This document shows, in pieces, positions 10,378 to 19,947 of a stretch of DNA of 64,000 nucleotides (positions are counted from its first letter, which is position 1; every line of letters starts with the position of its first letter). Origin of the DNA: Alicyclobacillus mali NBRC 102425 (lineage in GTDB: Bacteria; Bacillota; Bacilli; Alicyclobacillales; Alicyclobacillaceae); the NCBI RefSeq assembly GCF_001570745.1, contig NZ_BCSG01000003.1, positions 181,955-245,954 on the forward strand, in the 5' to 3' direction. The translations under genes were made by a program, and so were the position numbers. The notes beneath the pieces are model-generated. The model searched no databases. It was not told where the DNA came from and saw only the letters and a list, made by a program, of their open reading frames with translations.

Positions 10378-11163
10378 TCAGTCCTCGTGGAACCTGGCCT
10401 GGCGCTTTTCCTTGAACGCCGCCATCCCCTCGCGCGCGTCGCCGGAAGCAAAGCACAGGCCGAACTGCGCCGCCTCGTACGCCTGCGCGCGAGCCGAGTC
10501 CTGCCCAAATCCGTGGTGAGCCGACCGCTTGATGGCTGCCATCGCGGCGCTCGACTGGCTCGCCAGTTTCCTCGCAAGCTCCATGCCCCTCGCTTGGATC
10601 TCGTCGGGCGCCACCACTTCGTTCACGAGCCCGTACTCCAATGCCTTCTCGACCGGGATCCGCTCCCCGAGAAGCATCATCGAGAGGGCGCGCGCAAACC
10701 CGATGGCGCGCGGCAAGCGATACGTTCCTCCAAAACTTGGGTTGACCCCCAGCGTCACCTCGGGCAGCCCGACGACGGCGCCCGCGGCCGCAATCCGAAA
10801 GTCGCACGCGAGCGCGAGCTCGAGCCCCCCGCCAAACGCCCCGCCGTGAATCAGCGCCACAACGGGAATGGGCAGCTGTTCAATCGCCTGGAACACGCGC
10901 TGCCCAAGGCGCGCCATACTTTCGCCCTCGACTCCGCTCATTTGCTGCATCTGCGCGATGTCCGCGCCCGCGCAGAACACCCGGCCTTCGCCGCGAATGA
11001 CGAGAACGCGGACGTCCTTGAGATCCAACATCGCAAGGTGCGCCCCGATTTCCGAAAGCACTTCCCTCGAAAGCGCGTTCAAAGCCTGCGGACGATTGAG
11101 CGTCAATACCGCCACATGATCCTCCACGCGATACGTGGTGAACATCTCTGTCAAATTCCTCAC
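10378..11163 (-). CDS. Enoyl-CoA hydratase/isomerase family protein
   Basis: Crotonase-fold protein of 261 residues. The oxyanion-hole segments are present (GEGRVFCAGADI; HGGAFGGGLELALACD), as is the first catalytic glutamate in GLPEVTLG. The second glutamate of classic hydratases, in the GGT.RLPR...E stretch, is replaced by Ser (RALSMMLLG). So the product is a crotonase-superfamily enzyme, but plain 2-enoyl-CoA hydration is uncertain; isomerase, hydrolase or lyase activity is possible. It may start at Met7. It ends in its own terminator and precedes no other beta-oxidation gene locally. Confidence 0.85.
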   Translation of the reverse strand: MRNLTEMFTTYRVEDHVAVLTLNRPQALNALSREVLSEIGAHLAMLDLKDVRVLVIRGEGRVFCAGADIAQMQQMSGVEGESMARLGQRVFQAIEQLPIPVVALIHGGAFGGGLELALACDFRIAAAGAVVGLPEVTLGVNPSFGGTYRLPRAIGFARALSMMLLGERIPVEKALEYGLVNEVVAPDEIQARGMELARKLASQSSAAMAAIKRSAHHGFGQDSARAQAYEAAQFGLCFASGDAREGMAAFKEKRQARFHED

Positions 11164-11200
11164 TCCATTCGTCTATGCTGCGACGCGCACCCCGGCGGCA

Positions 11201-11956
11201 TCACGCCGGACGGATTTGCACGCCCGCATGCGTCAGCCGCTCGTGTAGTGCCTTGGCGAGCGCTACGGCGTGGGGGCCATCGCCATGAAGGCAGACGGTG
11301 TCCGCCGCCACCTCGACCCACTCGCCTGTCCGCGACCGCACACGCCCTTCGCGCACCATCGTCAGCACCTGCTCGCAGGCCTCGTCGAGATCGCGAATCA
11401 TCGCGTCCGGGTGCCGCCTTGGCGTCAGCTGGCCGTCCTCCTCGTAGCGCCTGTCCGCGAACACTTCGCAACAGGCGCAAAGCCCCACGGCCTCCGCCTG
11501 TGCCGCGAGCTCGCTGCGGTAGGGGGCGTACACTTTGAGCGACGGATCGAACTCGGCGACGGCCCGGCAGATGGCGCGAGCGGCGGCGCGATCCACCGCA
11601 GCCCGGTTGTAGAGCGCACCGTGCGGCTTCACGTGGTGAAGGCGGACGCCCTGCGACCGGGCGAACGCGGCGATCGCGCCCAGTTGGTACAACACGAACG
11701 CGTGAATCTCGTCCTCGTCCAGCGCCATGTCCCGCCGTCCGAACCCCTGAAGATCTGGATAGCCCGGATGCGCGCCCACGGCCACGCCGCGCGCCTTGGC
11801 CAGGGCGACCGATCGCGCCATGACGACGGGATCGCCCGCATGCATGCCGCACGCGAGATTCGCAGACGTCACATAGGCCAGAATTTCGCCGTCGTCCGCC
11901 AGGCGGTAAGCGCCGAAGTCCTCCCCGAGATCCGCGTTGAGATCCACGTAAGCCAC
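11201..11956 (-). CDS. pxpA: 5-oxoprolinase subunit A (LamB/YcsF family)
   Basis: Subunit of the prokaryotic ATP-dependent 5-oxoprolinase PxpABC, which opens pyroglutamate to glutamate. The family start VDLNADLGEDFG follows a GTG at 11956, with a GGAGGG SD; 251 residues. Other markers: ANLACGMHAGDP, VGAHPGYPDLQGFGRR, HHVKPHGALYN. It is the third gene after pxpB and pxpC; only 2 bases separate the pxpC stop from this start. Confidence 0.93.
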   Translation of the reverse strand: MAYVDLNADLGEDFGAYRLADDGEILAYVTSANLACGMHAGDPVVMARSVALAKARGVAVGAHPGYPDLQGFGRRDMALDEDEIHAFVLYQLGAIAAFARSQGVRLHHVKPHGALYNRAAVDRAAARAICRAVAEFDPSLKVYAPYRSELAAQAEAVGLCACCEVFADRRYEEDGQLTPRRHPDAMIRDLDEACEQVLTMVREGRVRSRTGEWVEVAADTVCLHGDGPHAVALAKALHERLTHAGVQIRPA

Positions 11957-11958
11957 GC

Positions 11959-12996
11959 TCAGTTCCCTCCTTCGCTGCCCCACGCCTGCTGTGCCCTCTC
12001 CGCGACAAACTGGAGCCACACGCGCGCAAGTCGATCCTGCACGCTCCGAAGCCTGAAGGCTTCCTCGAAACTCACTTCCACAAAGCGCACCGAACTTCCT
12101 GGTCGAAGATGCGCCAATTTGTCGAGATCGGCCGAGATGACGGTCGCGAGCTTCGGATAACCGCCCGTGGTCTGGCACTCCCGCATGAGTAGGATGGGCA
12201 GGCCGTCCGTCGGCACCTGGACACTCCCCGGCACGACGGGCTCACTCGCGAGTTGCCGCGAAGGCGCGCCAAGCGGATCACCGCGGAGCCTGAGGCCCAT
12301 GCGATCCGACTGCGGCGCCACCTGCCACGTGCGGTCGAAGAAAGCCCGCCGCGCACCCTCGTCGAACCAGTCCGCCTGCTCGCCGCGCACCACGCGCAGG
12401 ATGACGATCTCGTCCTCGATTTGATCCAGCCATCCACCGACCTGGAACGGCGCGACGGCCGCGCGGAGAGAAATGGCGCGAAAACCCGCGGGCGGCGCAG
12501 CAGGCCCAGGCTGATAGGTCATCTCGTCCCCCGCGGCCAGGAGCTTGCCGATGCCGTAGCGGGGCAATGCGCTCCTGCTGTCGAGCGCCTGCTCCGCGAG
12601 AAAGCCGCCGCGGATGGCCAAATAGCCGCGCAAACCTCGCCGCACCTGTCGAATCTCGAGTATCGCGCCGCCTCCGAGCCAGACCGCGCGCTGCGGCGGC
12701 AAAGGCTCGCCGTCTACATACGCCCGAAAGTCCCCACCGCACAGCGCAACGGCGGCGGGCGCCTCAAACAAGAGCCGCGGCCCCGCACCCGTCACCTCGA
12801 GCACCGCGACGTCTTCGCCATTTCCCACCAGTCGATTGGCCGCGCGAAACGACAACACGTCGAGCGCGCCTCCGAGCGGCACGCCGATGAGGCGGTGATG
12901 CGGGCGCCCGCCGTCTTGCACGGTGGTGAAAAGCCCTGGCGCCAACACGCGCACGCGGGCGATACCTGGCTCATGTGTACGCGCCAAAGCCGCCAT
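11959..12996 (-). CDS. pxpC: 5-oxoprolinase subunit C (KipA / biotin-dependent carboxyltransferase-like)
   Basis: 345 residues of the KipA/PxpC family. The N terminus VLAPGLFTTVQDGGRPHHR is the family mark, with GALD and GGYPKLATV further on. ATG preceded by GGAGGAGG. It overlaps the end of pxpB by 26 bases and is followed at once by pxpA, an order that supports the 5-oxoprolinase complex. In B. subtilis the homologous KipA counteracts KipI, the kinase A inhibitor; a sporulation role here is only a possibility. Confidence 0.92.
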   Translation of the reverse strand: MAALARTHEPGIARVRVLAPGLFTTVQDGGRPHHRLIGVPLGGALDVLSFRAANRLVGNGEDVAVLEVTGAGPRLLFEAPAAVALCGGDFRAYVDGEPLPPQRAVWLGGGAILEIRQVRRGLRGYLAIRGGFLAEQALDSRSALPRYGIGKLLAAGDEMTYQPGPAAPPAGFRAISLRAAVAPFQVGGWLDQIEDEIVILRVVRGEQADWFDEGARRAFFDRTWQVAPQSDRMGLRLRGDPLGAPSRQLASEPVVPGSVQVPTDGLPILLMRECQTTGGYPKLATVISADLDKLAHLRPGSSVRFVEVSFEEAFRLRSVQDRLARVWLQFVAERAQQAWGSEGGN

Positions 12997-13690
12997 GGTA
13001 TTCCTCCTCCGTCACCGCTTCAAACCGCACCTCGTCGCCCGGCGCAAGAAGGCTCGGCGAAGACCGGCGCACGTCAAAGAGCGCCACCGGCGTGCGGCCG
13101 ATGATCTGCCACCCCCCAGGTGTCGCGAACGAATACACCCCCGTCTGAAAGCCCGCGATCCCGACCGAGCCCTGTTCCACCCGGCTTCGCGGGGTCTCGC
13201 GGCGCGGCACGCGAAGCGGTTCCGGCAAGCCGATGAGATAGGCGAACCCCGGCGAAAATCCGACCATCGCCACGCGGTAGACCGCCTCCTGATGCAGCCT
13301 GATCACGTCCTGCGGCGAAAGCCCGGCGCGCTCGGCCACCTCGTCCAGGTCCGGGCCGAAGGAACCGCCGTAGACGACCGGCAGCGTGACGACAGCCCCC
13401 GGCCTCGTCGAAGCCACGGGCGCACCCCCTGATCCCTGAATCGCGCGGCGAGCGCGCGCCAGCAAGTCTTCGGGTGCCACATCCTCGAAGCGCGCATAGA
13501 CGGCGACAGATCGATAGCCGATAATGATGTCCTCAATCCCGCGTACGCCTTCGAACTCTCGCAAAAGCGCCGCTCGCAAAGACAGAAGCCTGTCGAGCGC
13601 CTCGCCCGTCTCGATGGAGACGTCCTCCGGGAGGCGCAGGAGAAGCGCCTGATCGCCCATGAACTCCAGTCGCACCTTGTCTTCGATCAC
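12971..13690 (-). CDS. pxpB: 5-oxoprolinase subunit B (KipI family)
   Basis: KipI/PxpB, 239 residues with the start placed at a GTG at 13690, giving VIEDKVRLEFMGDQALLLRL at the N terminus as in the family. The C-terminal cyclophilin-like domain carries MVGFSPGFAYLIGLPE and GIAGFQTGVYSFATPGGWQ. The SD (GGAAGG) is rather far from the GTG, so a start a few codons later is possible. First gene of pxpB-pxpC-pxpA, divergent from the glycosyltransferase at 13773. Confidence 0.9.
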   Translation of the reverse strand: MIEDKVRLEFMGDQALLLRLPEDVSIETGEALDRLLSLRAALLREFEGVRGIEDIIIGYRSVAVYARFEDVAPEDLLARARRAIQGSGGAPVASTRPGAVVTLPVVYGGSFGPDLDEVAERAGLSPQDVIRLHQEAVYRVAMVGFSPGFAYLIGLPEPLRVPRRETPRSRVEQGSVGIAGFQTGVYSFATPGGWQIIGRTPVALFDVRRSSPSLLAPGDEVRFEAVTEEEYHGGFGAYT

Positions 13691-13772
13691 GGCCGTTTCC
13701 CACGCCTTCCGAGATGATTTACACTCATTGTATCGAATTTTCGCGCCTTGTTCCGCGCAAAGGAGGTTGGCC

Positions 13773-14606
13773 ATGCAGAGCGGGGGAGAGCCGCGCGTGA
13801 CGGTGGTGCTCGCCGTGTACAACCGTGCGCGCGAACTGCCGCTGGCCATCGCCAGCGTGTTCAGCCAGACCACGCCGGCGTGGGAACTGCTCGTCGTGGA
13901 CGATGGCTCCACGGACGACTCCTTCGCGATTGCCCGGCGCTACCTGTGGGATGCTCGCGTGCGCGTGCTGGCGCTCGGGAACAACGTGGGCCTTGGCAAC
14001 GCGCTGCAGGCCGCCCTGCCGCACGTGCGTACGCCGTACTTCGTCACGCTGGACAGCGACGACTGGCTCGCGCCGACGGCTCTCGCCGACTTGATGGCCG
14101 CCATGGACGAGGGATCCGAAGATGCGGTGCTGGCGTCGGCCAACGCGCAGCACTGGCGAGAAGACCGAGGCCGCCTGGTGCGAGATCACGTCCTGCGCGG
14201 GCGCCCGTTTTCGGACAAGTTTGACGTGTTTCGCTACGGGCCGTATCTCGTACCTCGCTTTTACCGCACGGAAGCCGTCCTGCGCGTCGGAGGTTTTGAG
14301 CGCGACCCGCACGGCCAAGGCCGCTTCTACGAGGACAAACTCATCCTGCTCAAGCTCGCCGCCATCGGCCGATTCCTGCACGTGGACCGCGTGCTGTACC
14401 ACGTCCGCCTGCACGCGGCGAATCTCACGCGCCCCGAGGAGCGGGCGCGACTCAACGCCATCAAAAAGGCGATGTACGAGCGGATCATGCGCGAATGGGG
14501 AGATCCGTACGAGATTGTATGGGGAATGCATCCCGAAGGATGGCTGGACGTGGCCGATCTCGTCCCTCGCACGTCCGCCGGCGCTCAGGATCGGCGGACC
14601 CACTGA
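13773..14606 (+). CDS. Family 2 glycosyltransferase
   Basis: GT-A fold glycosyltransferase, 277 residues. VTVVLAVYNRARELP, the LLVVDDGSTDDS nucleotide-binding stretch and the metal-binding LDSDDW are all visible in the first 110 residues. No membrane segment, so it is likely cytosolic. The start follows AAAGGAGG. It is a lone plus-strand gene between minus-strand blocks, so its acceptor is unknown. Its last 22 bases overlap the 3' end of the convergent DUF1934 gene. Confidence 0.85.
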   Translation: MQSGGEPRVTVVLAVYNRARELPLAIASVFSQTTPAWELLVVDDGSTDDSFAIARRYLWDARVRVLALGNNVGLGNALQAALPHVRTPYFVTLDSDDWLAPTALADLMAAMDEGSEDAVLASANAQHWREDRGRLVRDHVLRGRPFSDKFDVFRYGPYLVPRFYRTEAVLRVGGFERDPHGQGRFYEDKLILLKLAAIGRFLHVDRVLYHVRLHAANLTRPEERARLNAIKKAMYERIMREWGDPYEIVWGMHPEGWLDVADLVPRTSAGAQDRRTH

Positions 14607-15043
14607 AAGACGAGATCGACCGACTGCTCCGCCTCGTCCGCGTACATCAGATCGAAGGTCACGTGCGCCCTGCCACCGGCTTCGCCCACGGACACCTCGA
14701 CGGACCGCGTCTCGGCGCGGACCGGCAGCTCTTTCCCGTAGGCGCGAAGGACGAGGTCCTGCGATTTGCCAGCGGCGAAGATCTGCGTGAGCGATACGTC
14801 GCCGCGGCGCACCATGAGGACGCGATGGCGCTCCATGCGCACGGCGTACACGGCCTCGCCGTCCTGGAACGAGAGCAGGTGTCCGCCTTTTGTCTGGAGC
14901 CAGCGCGCATCCTTTGCCTCCCCGCGGGTGGTCTGATACCGCGCCCGCCCGCCTTCATTCATGCGCGCGCGCCGGCGCCAGGTGACGTGGCAGCCCCAGG
15001 ACACGCCTTCCTGCGGTTCCAACCAGGCACCCATGGTCCTCAC
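14585..15043 (-). CDS. DUF1934 (YwiB-like) beta-barrel protein
   Basis: About 150 residues, small beta-barrel family of unknown function related to B. subtilis YwiB. The frame opens with a GTG whose last bases form the speB stop (GTGA overlap); an ATG three codons on (15034) is the alternative. The fold-like alternation and TKGGHLLSF, YGKELPVRAETRSVEVS fit the family. Third gene after speE and speB, presumably co-transcribed; nothing links it chemically to polyamines. Confidence 0.75.
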   Translation of the reverse strand: MRTMGAWLEPQEGVSWGCHVTWRRRARMNEGGRARYQTTRGEAKDARWLQTKGGHLLSFQDGEAVYAVRMERHRVLMVRRGDVSLTQIFAAGKSQDLVLRAYGKELPVRAETRSVEVSVGEAGGRAHVTFDLMYADEAEQSVDLVFQWVRRS

Positions 15044-15927
15044 CGCACAAACGCGAGCAGGGCCTCGCGCACGATTTTCGCCGCGAGGATCTGCGTCTGC
15101 TCCGTCGGATCGATCTGAGGCGCCACCTCGACGAGATCGAAGCCGACGACGCGCAGAGCCTTCATGTACGTGATGGCGCGGAACGCCTCGGGCGCGAAGA
15201 TGCCGCCGTGCTCCGCCGTGCCCGTGCCTGGAGCCGTGGCCGGATCGAACACGTCGATGTCCCAGGTGATGTACACCGGCTTCCCGTGCAACTCCGGCAG
15301 CACGGCGCGGAGCGGCTCGGCGAGCTCAAACGGCGCGAAGTGGGTGTGTTCGCGCGCCCAGCGGAACTCCTCGCGCGTCCCGCTGCGGATGCCGAACTGG
15401 TATACGCGATTTGGCCCGATGAGATCGCACACCTTCTTGATAACTGTGGCATGCGAAAGCGGTTCGCCCTCGTAGTGCTCTCGCAGATCCGTGTGTGCGT
15501 CGATGTGGATGACGCGCAGATCCGGATAGCGCTCCGCCGCCGCGCGGATGGATCCCCACGAGACCAGGTGTTCGCCGCCGAGGCCTATTGGCAGCTTGTC
15601 CGCGTCGTAGAGCGCCGACACGTACTGATAGATGCGTTCCAGGCTCTCCTCCGGATTGCCGAACGGAAGCGGAATGTCCCCCGCGTCAAAATAGGCGATC
15701 TCGCTCAGGTCGCGATCGAGATACGGGCTGTACTCCTCGAGCCCGAGGCTCACTTCGCGGATGCGCGCGGGGCCAAGCCTGGCCCCGGCTCGGAAGGACA
15801 CGGTCCAATCCATGGGCATGCCGTAGATGGCCGCCTGGGCGGCGGCGAAATCCTCGGTGGCGCCGATGAACACGTTGCCGCTGTAGGCGAGCGGAAAAGG
15901 CTTCTCCACATCAAACGAGAACGTCAT
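15040..15927 (-). CDS. speB: Agmatinase (ureohydrolase)
   Basis: Hydrolyses agmatine to putrescine and urea. Binuclear manganese ligands of the arginase family are visible: [18 protein letters not shown] and [17 protein letters not shown]. The ATG at 15927 overlaps the speE stop (ATGA) and follows AAGGAG; 295 residues. It feeds putrescine to SpeE encoded just upstream, the same pairing as in Bacillus. Confidence 0.95.
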   Translation of the reverse strand: MTFSFDVEKPFPLAYSGNVFIGATEDFAAAQAAIYGMPMDWTVSFRAGARLGPARIREVSLGLEEYSPYLDRDLSEIAYFDAGDIPLPFGNPEESLERIYQYVSALYDADKLPIGLGGEHLVSWGSIRAAAERYPDLRVIHIDAHTDLREHYEGEPLSHATVIKKVCDLIGPNRVYQFGIRSGTREEFRWAREHTHFAPFELAEPLRAVLPELHGKPVYITWDIDVFDPATAPGTGTAEHGGIFAPEAFRAITYMKALRVVGFDLVEVAPQIDPTEQTQILAAKIVREALLAFVR

Positions 15928-16763
15928 TCGCCGACGAGCTCCTTCACAAAGTTCGGCAGGACGAGCGACGCGTGGTGGATGTCGCGGTTGTAATACTTCG
16001 TGTCGTGCACCCGCACCTCGCGGACGTCTTGCGGGCGATACTTCTTGCTGCCGAGCGTGAAGCTCCACATGCCCGTCGGATACGTGGGCACGTACGCGAG
16101 GTACAGCTTCACGATGGGGAACGTCGCCCGCACATCGCCATACACCTGGCGGATGAGGTCCTGGTTGATGAACGGCGACTCCGTCTGCGCGGCCATGAGG
16201 CCGTCTTCCTTCAGCGCTCGGAACACGGACTCATAGAACGGGCGCTGGAAGAGCCCGACCGCTGGCCCCACCGGATCCGTGGAATCGATGAGGATGACGT
16301 CGAACTCGTTCGGATGCTCCTCCACGTAGCGGATGCCGTCCACAATCTGCACGTCGACGCGCGGATCCGAAAGGCCCGACGCGATGTGCGGAAAGTACAT
16401 CTTGGACGCCTCCACAACGCGCCCGTCGATCTCGGCAAGCACCGCACGCTCAACCGATGGGTGCTTGATGACCTCGCGGATAATGCCCCCGTCGCCGCCG
16501 CCCACCACGAGCACGCTCTTCGGATTCGGGTGCGTGTGCAGTGGCACGTGCGCCAACATCTCGTGATACACAAACTCGTCCTTGTCCGTGGTCATGATGC
16601 AGCCGTCGAGCACGAGCAGATTGCCGTACTGGACCGTCTTGTAGACATCGAGCTGCTGGTACTCCGTCTTCTCGCTGTGAATGGTCTTCTCTATCCGCAA
16701 GCCAATCGTCAGGTTGTCGTTCTGAAGCTCGGTAAACCACAGATTGGTCTGTGCCACGCTCAT
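15924..16763 (-). CDS. speE: Spermidine synthase (polyamine aminopropyltransferase)
   Basis: Transfers an aminopropyl group from decarboxylated S-adenosylmethionine to putrescine. Family marks: [25 protein letters not shown], the cofactor loop [13 protein letters not shown], and the catalytic region [10 protein letters not shown]. Start at 16763 set by AGAAAGG; 279 residues, normal length. Heads the speE-speB-DUF1934 operon and has its own extended -10 promoter. Confidence 0.96.
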   Translation of the reverse strand: MSVAQTNLWFTELQNDNLTIGLRIEKTIHSEKTEYQQLDVYKTVQYGNLLVLDGCIMTTDKDEFVYHEMLAHVPLHTHPNPKSVLVVGGGDGGIIREVIKHPSVERAVLAEIDGRVVEASKMYFPHIASGLSDPRVDVQIVDGIRYVEEHPNEFDVILIDSTDPVGPAVGLFQRPFYESVFRALKEDGLMAAQTESPFINQDLIRQVYGDVRATFPIVKLYLAYVPTYPTGMWSFTLGSKKYRPQDVREVRVHDTKYYNRDIHHASLVLPNFVKELVGE

Positions 16764-16782
16764 CCATCCTTTCTCGGGCGGT

Positions 16783-16791
16783 ATTATACCA
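16783..16791 (-). promoter_or_regulatory. Extended -10 promoter of speE
   Basis: Minus strand TGGTATAAT: consensus TATAAT (16783-16788) with the TGn extension, about 20 bases before the speE ATG. The base pattern 17 bases upstream is a poor -35, typical of extended -10 promoters. Confidence 0.65.
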
Positions 16792-16911
16792 AACTCGCCA
16801 AACAAGCCCGAGGACAAGCGTACCCAATTCGACTCAGCGAATCCAGTTGAAGTGGCGGGTCACGGGCGCGCTCATCCATCAGAGCCCCCGTCTGCCCCCC
16901 TATGCGCGAAC

Positions 16912-16938
16912 GAGGCAGCCCTGCCGCAGGGCTGCCTC
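16912..16938 (-). terminator. Hairpin terminator of the acyl-CoA dehydrogenase gene
   Basis: A 12-13 base-pair perfect stem (GAGGCAGCCCTG with its complement), minimal loop, 24 bases past the stop at 16962. The T-tract is weak (GTTCG), so it may need Rho or act as a processing stem. Confidence 0.55.
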
Positions 16939-16961
16939 GACCACCGGGACCTATCACCCAT

Positions 16962-18719
16962 TCAATCGATGGGATACCCGCCTTGTTCCACCACTGTGCG
17001 CGCCAACTTGCGCCGTTTCGCGATCCCGTCCGGATTGCGCAGACCCGCAAGATTGCGGATGGCGTCGAGCGCCCGCTCCCGCACGCCCGCGTGATCGCCA
17101 ATCGCGGCGAAGAGCGCGACCGCGGCCTGTACCGCCGCCTGGATCTCGTCGTCTACCGCGACGCTGGCCAGCGCGGCATGCACCTCGGCCTGTGCCCCAG
17201 ACGCCGCCTTTTCCGCGCGCGCCAGCGCGCTCTCCGCGGCGTAGAGCGAAATGGCGAGATCGGCCAAATGCATCGCGACCTCTTGCTCCGCATCGAGCCT
17301 GCCCGCGAACCGATCCGCCACCAGGGCGCAGCCGGCGAGGTACAGCGCGCGCATCTGCTCGATGGCCGCGCGCTCGTGGGCCGTCGGGCCAGCGCCCACC
17401 TGCAGCGGCTTGCCCAGCGCGTCCACCGCGGCAGACAAGCGGGAGACCAGCTCGGGCTGACGGCTCACGCGGCGCAAGAAGTGGGTCGGGATGAGCAGGC
17501 GATTGATCTCGTTTGTCCCCTCGAAGATTCGCTGAATGCGCGCGTCGCGGAGCATCCGCTCGACGTGATACTTGCGAATGTAGCCGTACCCGCCGTGGAT
17601 CTGCACAGCCTCGTCGGCGGCCTTCCACAGCGTCTCCGAACCATGCACCTTGCAGATGGCGCACTCGATGGCGTGCTCGCGCAGCCGCGCTTCCTTCTCG
17701 CGCGTGGGCAGTTCGCCATACAGGGGCGCCAGCGCATCTTCGAGCATCGCCGCGGTCCGGTAGACGAGCGACCCGGCCGCGTAAATTCGCGCCGCCACGG
17801 ACGCGAGCTTCGCCTGTGTCGCGGGAAACTCGGCGATGGCCCGGCCGAACTGGCGCCGTTCCGCCGCGTAGCGCGCCGCCACCGCCAGTGCCCGCTTCGC
17901 CCCGCCGACATTGCCCGCGCCGAGATTGTACCGGCCGAGATTCAGCACGCCAAGCGCCACCGCGTGTCCTCGGCCCACCTCGCCAATCACGTTTTCCACC
18001 GGCACCGGGCACTCGTCGAAAATCACCTGGCGCGTGGACGATCCATGAATGCCCATCTTCTGCTCCTCGGGCCCGAGGGAAATGCCCGGGAACGATTTCT
18101 CCACGAGGAACGCGGTGAACTGCTCCCCGTCGATCTTCGCGTACACGACAAACGTGTCCGCAAACCCCGCGTTTGTGATGAACTGCTTCGTCCCCGAGAT
18201 GAGGTAGTGCGTGCCGTCTTCACTGAGCCGCGCCACCGTCTTCGCCGCGAGCGCGTCCGATCCGGCCGTGGGCTCGGTCAGGCAGTAGGCGCCGAGATAT
18301 TCCCCGCTCGCCATCTTCGGCAGCACGCGCTGCTTAACAGCATCACTGGCGAAGTACGTGATGGGCAGTGTCGCGATGCAGGTGTGGTTGGAATGCGCCA
18401 CACCGTACGCACCCGTCATGCCGACCATCTCACCCACGATGCCCTTGGAAATCTTGTCGAGCCCAAGGCCCCCGTACGCCTCCGGCACGCTGTGCGCGAG
18501 AAGGCCGAGATCGCCCGCCTGCTTAAGTAGTTGAACCACCCGGTCGAAATCCTCGGCCTCGATGGCATCCTGACTCGGCCAGACCTCCCGCTCCACGAAA
18601 TCGCGCGCGGTTTTCCGAATCATGCGGTGCTCCTCGGTGAACTCCTCCGGCGTGTAGACGTCCGCCGGATCGGCCGAGCGCACCAAAAATTCCCCGCCGG
18701 GCACCTGAACCTGTTCCAT
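16962..18719 (-). CDS. Acyl-CoA dehydrogenase (FadE-like)
   Basis: FAD enzyme introducing the 2,3 double bond in acyl-CoA. 585 residues: N-terminal ACAD domain, the signature CLTEPTAGSDALAAKT, the flavin segment GTKQFITNAG, the C-terminal ACAD domain with the catalytic-type FEGTNEINR, then an extra ~150-residue helical C-terminal domain found in long FadE/YusJ-type enzymes. ATG at 18719 with GAAGGGAG. The quinone oxidoreductase gene is 44 bases upstream on the same strand. Chain-length preference cannot be read from the sequence. Confidence 0.9.
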   Translation of the reverse strand: MEQVQVPGGEFLVRSADPADVYTPEEFTEEHRMIRKTARDFVEREVWPSQDAIEAEDFDRVVQLLKQAGDLGLLAHSVPEAYGGLGLDKISKGIVGEMVGMTGAYGVAHSNHTCIATLPITYFASDAVKQRVLPKMASGEYLGAYCLTEPTAGSDALAAKTVARLSEDGTHYLISGTKQFITNAGFADTFVVYAKIDGEQFTAFLVEKSFPGISLGPEEQKMGIHGSSTRQVIFDECPVPVENVIGEVGRGHAVALGVLNLGRYNLGAGNVGGAKRALAVAARYAAERRQFGRAIAEFPATQAKLASVAARIYAAGSLVYRTAAMLEDALAPLYGELPTREKEARLREHAIECAICKVHGSETLWKAADEAVQIHGGYGYIRKYHVERMLRDARIQRIFEGTNEINRLLIPTHFLRRVSRQPELVSRLSAAVDALGKPLQVGAGPTAHERAAIEQMRALYLAGCALVADRFAGRLDAEQEVAMHLADLAISLYAAESALARAEKAASGAQAEVHAALASVAVDDEIQAAVQAAVALFAAIGDHAGVRERALDAIRNLAGLRNPDGIAKRRKLARTVVEQGGYPID

Positions 18720-18763
18720 CGTCGAATCTCCCTTCTCGATCACGGCGCGAATCGCCCTGGATG

Positions 18764-19747
18764 TCACGACACAGTCACGATGACCTTGCCGACCGTCTGC
18801 CGCCCGCCGAGCGCGTCCATCGCGGGAATCACGTCTTCGAACGGGTAGACATGCCGCACCAGAGGACGAATGCGCCCCGCCTCATACAGATGGATGAGTT
18901 CCTCGTGCATGGCGCGGACCGCGTCCGGATACAGGCGGTGAAACAGCCCCCAGTGCACGCCCACGAGGCTGTAGTTCTTCACGAGCGCGTGGTTCATGGG
19001 GACCTGCGGGATATGCCCGCTCGCAAATCCGATGACGAGCAGCCTCCCCTCGAACGCGATGCACCTGCGCGACTGGTCGAACACGTCGCCGCCCACCGGA
19101 TCGAAGATCACGTCCGCGCCGCGGCCCGATGTGAACGCTTTCACCGCCTCCACAAAATCTGCGCTGCGGTAGTCGATCGCCTCGTCCGCGCCGAGCTGGC
19201 GGCACGTCTCCACCTTTTCCGACCCGCCCGCGGTCGCGATGACGCGCGCGCCCACGGCTTTGCCGAGTTGAATCGCCGCGGACCCGACCCCGCCCGCACC
19301 CGCATGCACCAGCAAGACCTCGCCGGCTTTGAGCCGCGCCAGGCGGTGGAGCGCGTAATACGCCGTGTGATAGGTGACAAACATCGCGGCGGCCTCCGCC
19401 GGAGATGCCCCCTCGGGCACGCGGTGCACCTGCGCAAGCGGCACCACCACTTGCTCCGCCAGGCCGCCGTGCGGCAGCTGCGGCAGGGCAATGACGCGCT
19501 CGCCCACCTGAAACGCCGACCCCGGTGTGACCTCTTCGATCACGCCGCACACCTCGACGCCGGGCGTGAAGGGCAGAGGCGGCTTCTCCTGATACTGCCC
19601 TTGGCAGACCAGCAGATCCAGAAAGTTGAGCGCCGCCGCTTCGACGCGGATGCGCGCGCTTGCTGGCTGCATCGCGGGATTAGGAATCTCTTCAAGGCGC
19701 AGCACATCGCGATGGTGTCCCAATTCTCGCACAACCCACGCTTTCAC
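18764..19747 (-). CDS. NADPH:quinone oxidoreductase, zinc-independent MDR family
   Basis: Medium-chain reductase/dehydrogenase of 327 residues. Catalytic domain with FTPGVEVCGVIEEV and GERVIAL; Rossmann NADP site HAGAGGVGSAAIQLGKAVGA. No structural or catalytic zinc cysteine set is seen, as expected for quinone or enoyl reductases. GTG start with AAAGGAGGGGG. It precedes the acyl-CoA dehydrogenase gene, so an enoyl-thioester reductase role is conceivable. Confidence 0.85.
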   Translation of the reverse strand: MKAWVVRELGHHRDVLRLEEIPNPAMQPASARIRVEAAALNFLDLLVCQGQYQEKPPLPFTPGVEVCGVIEEVTPGSAFQVGERVIALPQLPHGGLAEQVVVPLAQVHRVPEGASPAEAAAMFVTYHTAYYALHRLARLKAGEVLLVHAGAGGVGSAAIQLGKAVGARVIATAGGSEKVETCRQLGADEAIDYRSADFVEAVKAFTSGRGADVIFDPVGGDVFDQSRRCIAFEGRLLVIGFASGHIPQVPMNHALVKNYSLVGVHWGLFHRLYPDAVRAMHEELIHLYEAGRIRPLVRHVYPFEDVIPAMDALGGRQTVGKVIVTVS

Positions 19748-19895
19748 GGCTCCCCCTCCTTTCGAATGTGAAACGAGAGTTCAAAAAAGAAACAAACGAA
19801 CGAGCCCCCACCTCTCATTTCAGTGTACGTGACCTCACTCTCTGTCGCAAGCATCCGCTTTCACGCAGACGAAACTTGACATATTTTTCTTTTCT

Positions 19896-19920
19896 ATGCG
19901 CACACTACCGTTGTGCGCAT
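19896..19920. repeat. Inverted repeat, putative operator upstream of the PBP gene
   Basis: Perfect 8-base arms ATGCGCAC / GTGCGCAT separated by 9 bases, 27 bases before the ATG at 19948. A TTGACA hexamer (19876-19881) lies just upstream, so the repeat sits where a transcription start or operator would be. Confidence 0.45.
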
Positions 19921-19947
19921 CTAATTTCCGTCCGGAGGTCGCGAGCC

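Noticed and set aside
11957..12178. A longer N terminus for pxpA, starting at 12178
   Set aside because: The extra 74 residues run through the pxpC 3' end, lack family likeness and have no SD, whereas the GTG at 11956 has both.
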